Source of the DNA: Tethya wilhelma | Lineage: Eukaryota; Porifera; Demospongiae; Tethyida; Tethyidae | Assembly: GCA_964030475.1 (NCBI GenBank) | Contig: CAXIPT010000002.1 | Location: 16,242,749 to 16,306,748, forward strand | Reading direction: 5' to 3' | DNA length: 64,000 bases | In this document: in pieces, positions 30,480 to 41,759 of the stretch | Layout of the letters: each line of letters starts with the position of its first letter | Numbering within the stretch: position 1 is the stretch's first letter | Made by a program: the position numbers and the translations under genes | Notes under the pieces: generated by a model | What the model was told of the DNA's origin: nothing | Seen by the model: the letters and a program-made list of their open reading frames with translations, nothing else | Database searches by the model: none

Positions 30480-32161
30480 ATGAAGGGGGTAGTGGTGTTC
30501 GACAACAAGTCAGATTTAGCCTTCTACACGGTTGACAAGGCCATGGAGACCTATGTTACGGACAGAATAAACCGCCTGGAATATGAGAGTGGTGCACCTG
30601 TAAGTAAACGTCAAAATTATCCTCCACTAATTGTCAGCTATCACTTAATACTTAGTTGCTAGTATGCCAGTATTTTTATACTGAGTGAATTTATTGTTTT
30701 GTTCTTCAGAGTGATGAAACTGGTTCTGCTCCACTGAGAGAAATGAGAGATTGTCTAACTGCTTTCTTCCTACCATTCTTTACATCTTTTGTAAGTTTAA
30801 TATAAGATGTTATCTGTGATTGATGCTAGCCATGCTCACTAGTTTGCACTACTGTTTTTAATTCATACTGATAGGATGTTCTCCACGCTCTAAAGAAGCC
30901 CATCTTCAGTATCACTGCACCAGATGGGTTTCTGATAGTCTTCAGAAAGGTATACACATGCACAGTAGAGCTCCAGATAAGTTGGAGAGTGAAGGTATTT
31001 GGAAATGTCTCTTGTTTGGTGTGTAGTTTGGGGAGAATGTGTACATTGCTGTCAGTAAGGATGAGGGTGAAACTGAAGAGACGTTGACTAAGAAGCTCTT
31101 TGTTTTTAATAGGATTGTCACAATGCTCCATGGCCCTGTGGATAACAGGTACTGTATACGCTCTACATAGTGTGCATGGGAGGTTTAGGCCTATGTAGGT
31201 GGAAGGGCAACTATAGCTTGTGTGCCATTGTTTGAGTAGCATGTAATGTTAGTCTTCATTACTAACATAAGCAATGGGTTATGCCTACAAAATCCCTTGT
31301 ACACACTTAAGAAAAGATGCTCCACTTTATTCCTCTAGGTTGAACCCCACTGACTTGCAGGCTAGGAAGAAGTCGTGGACCAGATTGGCTAGCTTGTTGA
31401 AGACGTACGAGGATCTCTACCTCACTGACCAGGTCTACCTCGTGGAGGCCTTAGAGCACGTCCAGTTTGGACAGCTCCAGGCAGCTGCCAACGTGGTCCA
31501 GAAGCTGACCAGACAGTCCCTTGATTCTGCAGACAAGTGAGTTGATTAGTTCAGATGTGTATGAGGACACTATTGTTGTGTCCTTTTTTAGATACAGGCA
31601 TGAGTATACTGCTACACTTGTTTCCATGCCACTCACACCTTCTAACTTTGTTTGTGAAGCTGTTATCTTGTCCTAATCTTCCTTTTCTCTCTCTCTCTTA
31701 TCCAGTGGGGGGCTGAATAATGTGAGGCACGCCATGTTGTTAGTGAACACCAAGTTTCTATGCATGTGTGGAAGGTAAGCTGTAAATTTGGCACTAAAAT
31801 GTTAAATATATAGCTTGTAAATTTTGTTAATGTTTGAATTGTTGCACTAGATCTCCAAGAATTGAAACCGCTGACATTCTACTCATCAATCTCCTTGTCT
31901 ATCATCACTTTCACAACTTGGATGGTAAATCCTTTGTGACCTACAGTTGTACATCTAGTACAGTATAGCTAGACCAGTTGGTAGATTTTGACCCCTGTAC
32001 AATGCAATAAGGCAGCACGACCATTCCGTTGATGATGAGTACCTTGCTTGTCCTCTGCCTCCACAGGTGGTGGGGAGGAAGATGAGGCGGAGGAGACAGC
32101 TCCCAATGAACCTGAGGACCAACCCAGGGCCCAGAATGACACAGGTACGTACATCCACAGT

Positions 32162-32201
<40 letters not shown>

Positions 32202-35200
32202 CATGCATGCGTGTTCATGTGCATGTGTGTGCATTAGAGGAGAATGGTGTCATCTATAGGTAGTGATGAGGAGGAGGAGGAACAAGAGGACCCCTTTGAT
32301 GCCAGAGAGAGTGTTGTAAGTCCGTCTTTGTGGTGGTTAATGTATACTTATATATAATTTACTAGTGTTTACTTCCAGGCATTCACTAACATTAATTGTG
32401 TTATGATCTTATTGTGTATCTATTGTCTGTAGTTTCATTCTGCTCTCTCCACGCCTATTCCAAGATCTAATGATGATGTAAGCCTTGACACTGCATGCTG
32501 TGTATCACCATTATATCCCAGGATATCTGTAACTCACTGCATGTATTTTACCTCTTCTTACCAGAGCAATTCTCCCGTTGAGGATCCTCCATTGGGCTCA
32601 GTCAACATCAGAGGAGAATGGTTTCATCCACAGGTAGTGATGAGGAGGAGGAGGAACAAGAAGACCCCTTTGATGCCAGAGAGAGTGTTGTAAGTCCATC
32701 TTTGTGGTGGTTAATGTACACTTATATTTAATTTACTAGTGTTTACTTCCAGGCATTCACTAACATTAATTGTGCTATGATCTTATTGTGTATCTATTGT
32801 CTGTAGTTTCATTCTGCTCTCTCCACACCTATTCCAAGATCTAATGATGATGTAAGCCTTGGCACTGCATGCTGTGTATCACCATTATATCCCTGTATAT
32901 CTATATCTAACTGCATGTATTTTACCTCTTCTTACCAGAGCAATTCTCCCGTTGAGGATCCTCCATTGGGCTCAGTCCCTCGGGAGACGGCAGTGGACCC
33001 AAGGGACATCAATGTCGAGGTTAGTTTGGAGTGGGCTCACTTCAAACACAGCTAGCTACAATAAATCTAAGTGGTGTATTCTAAATAATGCCCCCTTGTA
33101 TTGTGCATCCTGACACGCAGGTATCAGGGACTTGTTCCAGTGGTGCCGATCGAAAGAAGAACAATAAAAAAGATAATCCAAAAAAAGATGTGTGTATGTG
33201 TAATACTGTAACTACTATCATCAGATGAGTGCAATTCATGCCTATGTGTCTACATCTACATGCCTGCATGTTCAGCCCTTGGCAGGAAGAGTGATGAGGA
33301 GTGCTCTGGCTTCTCTGGGGTTTAGCAAACGTGTAGGGAGCTATCATGAGACGTACCGAGCCCCACCTGCTGCTCACGATGAAAATGCTAAGGTGAAACA
33401 AACATAATGATGGAACATACTATCTGTGTATGAAATCCACTGTAATTCAATCATACTTGCCACTACAAAGATTATAATATATTAAGCTTTGTTTGTACAC
33501 ACACATACTATTGTATCGCATTCCCAATTAACCAACATGTACACTGCACTCATTCCTGTCCACAGTTCTTGGAGCAGTTGATATTCCTCCAAACTCAGCC
33601 TGGTCTCTATTATCCCCACATGCTCTACTGCCTCCAAGTCTACCAGGGCATCGTGCTGGTCATGGTGGCGGAGCACGGCAGCAACACCCACCTCTGTGGC
33701 AGTGTCTGTAAGAGCATGACCACCTTGAGTAGCATCATCAACAACACACGAGGTGGGCCCCCTGGTGGGATGCACTTCTATGACGGCTTGGATGATAACA
33801 TGAGGTGTGTGTGGGTGTGTGTGTTGAGGGGCTGTTGTACTTAACAGTCTAGCTATTTTTGGCTGGTTGCAATGAAACACGTTTACTAAATTGAATTTGG
33901 TTACAGGAGAATACGAGACTTGACAACAAGAGAGTTTAATTCTATGACTGATGTGAAAGCTGTAAGTTTGTTGGTACTTGCTAGCCTAATTCCCAGGCTC
34001 TCCCTCTTGTCTTTTGTTTGTTTGTTTATTTTTGTTTATTTTTTTGTTTTAAATAGAGAAGCCTGGTATCAAGGCTGGATATTTGTCATACAGTAAATGT
34101 AACCTAACCCATATTGCTTCCAGGCTCATAGTCTCAAACAGCTCCTCATGAGGACCCTAGGGAGCTGGAATAACCTCAAACAGGCTGGTCTCAAGAACTA
34201 CTTTCAGGACAAGAGAGAGGAGTTGTCACTGACCAGAATTGAGGTCAGTGGCAGTGACCTCTACGACAAACTAATGAAGTTGTTTGAGGCCCTCTATTTC
34301 ACTCCTAAGGCAAGTCAATGATCATGTCTTCAAGAAAAGCCGAGTCTAGTGTTGACTGGGGTTCTACTTGATACCATATAGTACAAAATTTATGTGCATT
34401 ACTGCCATTTAAAGGTTGGCATATTTATTGAATCTTATAGGAGCGTGAGTACAACCTAACTACTGTGATTTCCAAGCTCTCTCGTCTCTACTACAGTCTC
34501 AACCAGGACTATGGGGAGTTCCTGGCCCTCAAGGGACTGGTCAACATCCCTATGGTCAGATATCCTTCTCAGCTGCACTTAAATGTGCACACACAGTGTA
34601 GTATTTGGCCTCAAACCTTGAGTATGAAGCTATTTCATACGTACGGTAGTACGTATAGTAGGAATGGGCCGACTGTCCCATAGACACAATACAAAATGTT
34701 GGTCACCATAAAAATCTAGTCAAACAAAATTAAGCCTTCAAACTTGCTCAGAGGCTCTAACTGGCAGATTACCAATCGCATGCAAGGCCTAAAACTCACA
34801 GAAACTTCCTCAGCACTCGTAGAGAGAGCTAATGGGAAGCCACAACAGTGTCATTTTGTTCTCCTAACGTACGTACGTACGTACGTACTTTCTAACTGAC
34901 TTACTTGAAAAGCATTTCCAGAAAACCAGAATGTGTTGAGCCAACTTTGACAGCACAAAGTAACTCCTTTTCATAGGTAGTACATTCCTTGATACTCGTT
35001 TACATCACAAATAAGCCTAAACAAAAACTAGAAAGCTTTGAAACTGAGAGTATAAATTCATGTACTTCAATGCAATGTAGCCATTTGTAGGTAGAGTTCA
35101 AAGGTCATTGATTATCCACGTGTCATTTAATACGCATGCGCATTAGCTGCTACTCAGATAACTCAAGCTTTTTGTAGGACTAACCAGTCTCTGATGGTCT

Positions 35201-37035
35201 CCTCACCGTAGTGTTGAAAAAAGTGAATGAACAAGTAGTAAAAATTTCAAAAAAATAAAGAATACGAGACTTGACAACAAGAGAGTTTAATTCTATGACT
35301 GATGTGAAAGCTGTAAGTTTGTTGCTACTTGCTAGCCTAATTCCCAGGCTCTCCCTCTCATTTTTTTTTTTTTGTTTGTTTGTTTGTTTTTGTTTATTTT
35401 TTTGTTTTAAAATAGAGAAGCCTGGTATCAAGGGTGGGTATTTGTATATTGTCATACAGTTAATGTATCCTAACCCATATTGCTTCCAGGCTCATAGTCT
35501 CAAACAGCTCCTCATGAGGACCCTAGGGAGCTGGAATAACCTCAAACAGGCTGGTCTCAAGAACTACTTCCAGGACAAGAGAGAGGAGTTGTCACTGACC
35601 AGAATTGAGGTCAGTGGCAGTGACCTCTACGACAAACTAATGAAGTTGTTTGATGCCCTCTATTTCACTCCTAAGGCAAGTCAATGATCATGTCTTCAAG
35701 AAAAGCCGAGTCTAGTGTTGACTGGGATTCTACTTGATAACATATTATAGTACAAAATTTATGTTTCATTACTGCCGTTTAAGGTTGGCATATTTATTAA
35801 ATCTTACAGGAGCGTGAGTACAACCTAACCACTGTGATTTCCAAGCTCTCTCGTCTCTACTACAGTCTCAACCAGGACTATGGGGAGTTCCTGGCCCTCA
35901 AGGGACTGGTCAACATCCCTATGGTCAGATATCCTTCTCAGCTGCACTTAAATGTGCACACACAGTGTAGTATTTGGCCTCAAACCTTGAGTATGAAGCT
36001 ATTTTATAGTATTAATGTGCTTGTGGATGCCATGACCTATAAGTACACATTTCTCCTTGACTCTCTGTCCTCACCTTTGCCATGTCATTTCCCGGTATGG
36101 TTCACTTCATCTTCATTGATCGTTCCTTCGATGAACTCACCTCGCCTTCTCTTGCTGCTGACAATCAAACTGTGAGCTATAGTCACTACGGTGTGTGGTG
36201 CACACATTGCTTTACTCAAAGTGTATCTTCTACACACAGGGTGTTCCCTATGTGGAGAAAGTTGCAAAGAAGGCAGGAGAAAATCCAGCTGTATTTTTGA
36301 GACGCAAGGTGAGGACAATAACAGTACTACTGCTATTGATATTGTTTAATTTTGATTTTGGTGCCTATGTTAGATCTGGGCAATGGTGCAAAGGGTGCAG
36401 AGATTTCTAGCTCAAGGTTACACTCTTCAGACCTGGCTGGATGAGGACTTCCTCTACACCTACTACCTCTGGATCAATGTTCCCAACAATGCATTAGGGG
36501 TACATCACTATGTCAACCTGCATCTTGTATTGCTCTAGCATAAAGTATTGTGTGCTTGCTAATATAGCCTTGGTCTCAGGTTTTAATACTACTCTCCTTG
36601 CACTTGGTCTTGTTGATGACTTAGGACAACATTAGAAGTGCCATTGTGTTGATACTGTGTGTGTGTCTTTGTATATATCTGAGTGATGAGAACCTGTGTG
36701 GTTTGTCTCTTTACAGGCTCCTCTCAGGTTTTACTCTCCTAACAATGTCCGCTGTTCAGAGCACACTGTTCCAGGAGTGATTGGATCTTCATTCTTTGGG
36801 TGAGTAGCTACAGTGATGTAGTGACTCACAGTCACCTCATGCTTTACTATATTGACTCTCTTGTTTACCCTGCAGTGATATTCACAATGCCAAAGAAGGC
36901 TATGTCTATGAACTGTACTGTTTGCATGAAGCCAAAGTTCCTATCAAAAAAGCTGCTGCCCACTGTAGAGAGCTAGCGACACAGCTGTGGCCTCTGTCCA
37001 GGGAGGCCATAGCACCTTTCAGTCTCATCAACTAG
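30480..37035 (+). CDS. HPS1: HPS1 (Hermansky-Pudlak syndrome 1 homologue, BLOC-3 subunit)
   Basis: Exons: 30480-30599, 30710-30790, 30875-30949, 31027-31148, 31339-31536, 31706-31774, 31851-31924, 32067-32144, a duplicated block (32260-32315, 32433-32477, then 32634-32689, 32807-32851), 32939-33019, 33121-33189, 33276-33392, 33566-33804, 33907-33961, 34124-34309, 34441-34559, copies at 35490-35675 and 35810-35928, 36075-36171, 36240-36308, 36374-36499, 36717-36799, 36876-37035. The start MKGVVVFDNKSDLAFY, QVYLVEALEHV, GLYYPHMLYCLQVYQG, FPGMVHFIFIDRS and YTYYLWINVPNN follow human HPS1. HPS1 with HPS4 forms BLOC-3, a Rab32/38 exchange factor for lysosome-related organelles. The intron before 36075 is AT-AC. 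Which duplicated exons are used is unknown. Confidence 0.88.
32161..32200. repeat. (GT)n microsatellite
   Basis: GT tract in the intron between HPS1 exons 32067-32144 and 32260-32315. Confidence 0.9.
32236..32979. repeat. Tandem duplication of about 374 bp inside HPS1
   Basis: The stretch 32236-32609 is repeated at 32610-32979, introns included, with only scattered substitutions. Each copy holds an exon coding SDEEEEEQEDPFDARESV, an exon coding FHSALSTPIPRSNDD, and the start of the SNSPVEDPPLGS exon. The first copy of that last exon is cut by the junction. Confidence 0.9.
33909..36004. repeat. Second internal HPS1 duplication (33909-34635 and 35260-36004)
   Basis: About 730 bases with three exons and their introns occur twice, separated by an unrelated spacer at 34636-35259. 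The second copy of the first exon starts inside it and lacks the normal acceptor (aaataaag replaces ggttacagga). Both copies keep a GC-type donor (gcaagt) after TPK, and both keep the U12-type donor atatcctt. A foldback element in the first intron (tagcctaattcccaggc... gagaagcctggtatcaagg) is also duplicated, so the duplication is later than that insertion. Confidence 0.9.
34636..35259. other. Spacer between the two HPS1 copies
   Basis: Contains an (ACGT)n run at about 34867-34890 and no recognisable exon. It interrupts the gene between duplicated blocks and would be removed as intron. Confidence 0.5.
35929..36074 (+). other. AT-AC (U12-type) intron in HPS1
   Basis: No GT-AG choice restores the frame here. 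The 5' end atatcctt matches the U12 donor. tccttgac at 36054-36061 matches the U12 branch site, with its A 14 bases before the end. The intron ends in cac. Splicing gives NIPMVSFAMSFPGMVHFIF, which aligns residue for residue with the human HPS1 block as I recall it. Confidence 0.88.
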
Positions 37036-37446
37036 TGTTTGTTTTTATTTCCATTAGAGTGATCTCTACTTTTTTTTTCCTTCCTCCAGGCAATATTGAT
37101 GTATGGTTTTTACTATGAAGATGTGATTGTGTGTGCATCTTGTTTCTGTTGTTGTGTGCAATGATTTAATAAGATTTTGTTGTTATAATATTATTGAATA
37201 CATTATCAGTCATCTCACATATGTACCACAAGCTATATAGCTGCATGGGTATGAATGAGTGGCAGTGTATGCTTGTATACATGTACTGGTCAATCATTCT
37301 TGTACAGTGATGTCATTATGTAATGTATGTACACTTAAAATGAAACATGATTGTACAATGTCAAAATGATTTAGTTAAGCACGGTAACTTGAAAAAATAG
37401 GTAATAAACAAACAAACAAATACTATATTTGAGCATGCACAATGGA
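37036..37446. other. Convergent 3' region of HPS1 and the first sulfotransferase
   Basis: AT-rich, with T runs and aataaac near 37400. No gene seen. Confidence 0.5.
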
Positions 37447-39179
37447 TTATGACCCCGTGTATGCAGACCATAGGAAGCTGTCATTGTCCAGTAGATCAGC
37501 CAACATCTTGTTATAAGGAGAGTAAAACTCTTCCAAAATAATTTTAGTTCTGTCCTGCATTTTAACTTTTTTAGCTTCAGCTGCTTGGTTTACATTGGCC
37601 TTTTCTGAGAACCATTGTTCAGCCTCATCTTCTGATACTTCATCCACTTCAAGAAACTGTGTAACCTGTGACATGACTTTAGCTGGACTTTCCATCAAAT
37701 TTTCCATTCTTAAAAGCAGAAATTGTTTCCTGGGATAAAACTGGAACCACTTCATCAAGTGGACGTGATACAGTCCGATCACAATCCTGTGAGTCAGAGA
37801 GCTCACTCCACTGTTTGTCCGTCTTGACACATGCTCATTCACACACTCAAACAGAGAACTCAGTCTTAAACATTCTCTAAATTGATCCACAGCTTCGGTT
37901 ACTTTGATGTGAAATAGTTCTGAAATGTTTCCTTTCACATGTGGTGGCCATTTGTCAATGCCATTGCCATAACGACTAGAATGGCTCCACAGGTGGTGAG
38001 AGAAGAGTCTGGAGGTGGGATTTCTCATCATAACTATAAATTTTGCATTGGGTAGCACACGAGACAGAACAGCTGGCATGGCACAATAGTCTTGGTGGTT
38101 GATGAAAAAGTTTGAGTCCCAGAGTGTAGATTGACTTCCATCGTAGGTGATGAAACCTTGTCCCACGTTTTTTGTTGACAAGTGTTCTGCTAGTGGTTTG
38201 AAGTTCAACAAGTAAGTGTACAATGAGAGTTGGGCATAATCATTATCGTGAGTGATGTTTTGAGCTCTGGTCCACCAATGGGGTTCCTTTGACAGTGGTC
38301 CAATAATCTGGGGGTGTTTTCTGAAGGCATTATCAAGAGAAGTTGTTGCACTCTTAGGAAACCCCGCTATGAAGAAAGATGGTAGGCACACAAATATTTT
38401 GTGCAATTGTTGGCTTTTGAATAACCTTTTTGTTAAACCTTGTACCCTAATATTACTTGAAAGAAGTTTCTTTAATTCTGCACGGATATTTTTTTTGTCT
38501 TGACCAAAAGTACTGATGTTGATATACCAACAAGAATTTTCAGCAAGTTTCAGGGGAACAAGTAAGTGTACAGCATTCAGGAATTTGTGTGCTTTCTCAG
38601 CAGTTTTTCTAAGTGTTGGTTCTTTAGTGTCCAAAGTCTTTAGTGGCACACCCATTGAGAGACTACACCTCACAAGATCGTGTCCTATAGAATCGAGTTC
38701 ATTATTTGATGCATGTGATGTCTTTGTTGCTCTTGTTGACAAGTCAGACATAGTATTCACTGAGTCCACATCAAGATGGTCGAGAGGTGAGTATCTAGAG
38801 AACGATGCCACATTCACAGCTGACTGATGATTCTTCGTGAATGACACTGACTTTGTCATGTCTGTGTAGTTACCCTGAGGTACACTTTCCCTTTCTACAA
38901 GCATCAATTCCTGTTACAGTGTAATAATAGTAGATAAATGGCATAAACCCTAGGCTCTGTCTGTTACGTAGCATATGTACTCAAAATTATCATTCAGGTC
39001 TTCTATTTGTATCATCTTACCGATGAGAGTTGAGCTATCACTGGTCGCGATGTCCAGTGTGGAGACATGTGTTGAACATTTACAAGTAAAATGATCACAT
39101 CAAATAGAGCAATTGTAGCTACAATGCTGAAGAAAACTCTCTTCAACTTCCACGACCTCTGGTTTCTCCAAACTTGCAT
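37447..39179 (-). CDS. CHST15-like carbohydrate sulfotransferase (copy 1)
   Basis: Two exons on the minus strand: 39179-39021 and 38910-37447, phase 0. Translation could also begin upstream in the same frame at 39245. Exon 1 encodes a short cytosolic end and one TM helix (VFFSIVATIALFDVIILLV), the type II layout of Golgi sulfotransferases. Exon 2 has FFIAGFPKSATTSLDNAF, the 5'-phosphosulfate loop for PAPS. Later come LSKEPHWWTRAQ, ITYDGSQSTLWDSN and FIVMMRNPTSRLFSHHLW, the 3'-phosphate site. KEPHWWTR and the STxWD block recall CHST15 (GalNAc4S-6ST). The expected role is sulfation of matrix glycans in the Golgi; the acceptor sugar is unknown. It is a close tandem paralogue of the next gene. 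Confidence 0.85.
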
Positions 39180-39288
39180 GTTGTCAATTGAACTGGTAAA
39201 GTGTCGTTTAAAAACAAAAGCAGAAATTACTATTATTGTCTGCATGCATAAAAAAAAGCAGCAGAGGCTGCAGAGCTAGGTCTTAACA

Positions 39289-40871
39289 TTAATTCCTAGA
39301 CCATTGGAAACTGTTGTTGTCTAACATATCAGCTAGCATTTTATTATAGGGATGATAAAATTCCTCCAAGATAATCCTTGTCCTGCTGTCCATTTTGATT
39401 TTTAGTGTTTTGCCTACTTTATTCACGTTGGCTTTTTTTGAGAACCACTTGACAGCCTTATCTTCTGATACTTCATCCACTTCAAGAAACTGTGTAACCT
39501 GTGACATGACTTTAGCTGGACTTGCCATCAAATCTTCCGTTCTCAGGAACAAGAATTGACTCCTGGGGTAGAACTGGAACCACTTCATCAGGTGGACATA
39601 ATATATGCCAACAATTAAAATCCTTGGACAATCACATATAGACCTATTGTGACCTCCAAAAGTTACCTGTGCACTTACACACTCAAAGAGGGTGCTCTGT
39701 TTTAAACATTCCCTGAAATGATCCAAAGCCCTAGTTACTTCAATATGAAACTGTTCAATGATGTTACTCCGAATAGAAGGTGGCCAGTTGTCAATGTCAT
39801 TGCCATATCGACCAGTAATGCCCATTAGATAGCGAGAGAAGAGTCTGGAGGTGGGATTTCTCATTATAACTATAAATTTTGCATCAGGCAGCACACGAGA
39901 CAGGACAGCTGGCATGGCACAATAGTCTTGATGGTTGATGAAAAAGTTTGAGTCCCAGAGAGTGGATTGACTTCCATCGTAAGTGATGAACCCTCCTCCC
40001 ATATTCGTTGACAAGTGCTCTGCTAGTGGATCAAAGTTCAACAAGTAGGTATACAACGAGAGTCGGGCATAATCCTTGTCCTGGGTGACGTTTTGAGCTG
40101 CTCTGGTCCCCCACCAATGGGGTTCCTTTGACAGTGGCCCAATAATCTGGGGGTGTTTTCTGAAGGCATTATCAAGAGAAGTTGTTGCACTCTTAGGAAA
40201 CCCCGCTATGAAGAAAGATGGTAGGCACATGAGAGTTTGTTGAGAATGGATACTTTCAAACATATTGCTTGCCAAATTATGTAGCCTTTTCTTTGATAAA
40301 TCTTTATTCCCAAATAGAGCTAAATACAGGGCAGTACTAGTTTTTGGGGAATCATTCAAATTAAGATACCAGCATGGATTTTTACTCTCACCAATGAATT
40401 GATGTGGTACAAGTAGATGTACAGCATTTAAGAATTGCTCAGCCTTTTCCGCAATTTTTCTGAGAGTTGTTTCTTGAGCATCCAAAGTATTCTGTGGTAC
40501 ACCCATTGAAAGACTACACCTCAGAAGATCATGTTTGATGGAGTGAGCTGTACTTCCTGAAGACGTGAAGTGAGGGTGATCATCAGTTAGCTGCTGTTTC
40601 TTTCCTTTTAGCACTTTAACATCATCTCTTTGAGATGTTTCAGAATAAAGTTGCTGTTACGGTATGTATAGCATAAGAAATCAGTAGTTAGTATAGTGAA
40701 TAAGATTGATGTAAGATTACAAAACTTAATTATTATTGACAAACTGACCATAGAAGAGGGCGAGACTAATTGTGTTGTTGGAATTGGTGTCCAGTGAAGA
40801 GCATAAATCACCACACAAACCAGAGAACACACAACTATAGTGGCCAAGAAAACACCCTTCAACTGCTGCAT
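39289..40871 (-). CDS. CHST15-like carbohydrate sulfotransferase (copy 2)
   Basis: Exons 40871-40749 and 40653-39289 on the minus strand, phase 0, TAG stop at 39289. The start at 40871 (MQQLKGVFLATIVVCSLVCV) gives a type II TM anchor. The catalytic part repeats the neighbour: FFIAGFPKSATTSLDNAF, LSKEPHWWGTRAAQ, DGSQSTLWDSN, FIVIMRNPTSRLFSRYL and FLRTEDLMASPAKVM. The two copies share intron position and phase and long blocks of near-identical DNA in exon 2, but differ in the stem region. This fits tandem duplication followed by stem divergence. Both catalytic motifs look intact. Confidence 0.85.
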
Positions 40872-41544
40872 TCTGTCCACATCAGACTGTGCAACAGTTT
40901 GATAATAACATAATTATAATCATAATGGACAATAATTATTATTATTATAACCAAGTTTGTCATTAAATCATACTAATATCTTACCAGAAATGAATTCAAC
41001 AGGTAGAGTAGTGTTAGCTAAAATTCACCATGCATGCGTGGCTATAAAGCCAGACTGATCATTATAGGTTTCACAATTATAGAGCACTGACTGCCACTAA
41101 GGAATTTGAATGAACAGCAACGTACATGTACAGTTGGAATGGAATTTTGCATTGAGAAGCCACAGAGATTGTGTTTACACAAGCTAGATTATAGCTAATG
41201 CATCAGTGGTTAGCTAGGCTCTTACTGAGGCCCAGCTCAGTGCTAGACTATGACAGCAGTTGAGTATTCCAATGCATGTACATAACCGTAGCAGAGCTCG
41301 TGTGGTTTATAGCTTGTGACATGTGCTGCTTCACCACAGCCGTGTTAGCTATGTCGGCCACTAGATGGATCATAGCCTGTAGTATTGAAGTTTTCAGTGA
41401 TACTGAGTTATGTTACACTCTTTTACATTGTGTATGCATATAAGTGTGCTAGCTAGTTGAATCCGCTGGGGCTTATGTACCATCGGTGCCTTCATTGTGT
41501 GTTGGTGGCAACTCCACCTCGTAGTATAATAATAATTAGACAAC

Positions 41545-41545
<1 letters not shown>
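40872..41545. other. Upstream region of the sulfotransferase pair
   Basis: AT-rich spacer with no recognisable exon. It is the likely promoter side of copy 2. Confidence 0.45.
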
Positions 41546-41606
<61 letters not shown>

Positions 41607-41614
41607 TACTCACN

Positions 41615-41694
<80 letters not shown>

Positions 41695-41752
41695 TCACTC
41701 ACTAAGTCACTAAGTCATGATCACTCACTCACTCACTCACTCACTCACTCCA
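41546..41752. repeat. (CA)n microsatellite with a short (CACT)n tail
   Basis: Two long CA tracts split by an N at 41614, then repeats of ctca/cact up to about 41750. The N marks uncertain sequence. Confidence 0.95.
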
Positions 41753-41759
41753 TATAGAC

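Noticed and set aside
35180..35455. Lys/Gln-rich minus-strand frame
   Set aside because: An artefact of the T-rich loop of a foldback element inside the HPS1 intron.
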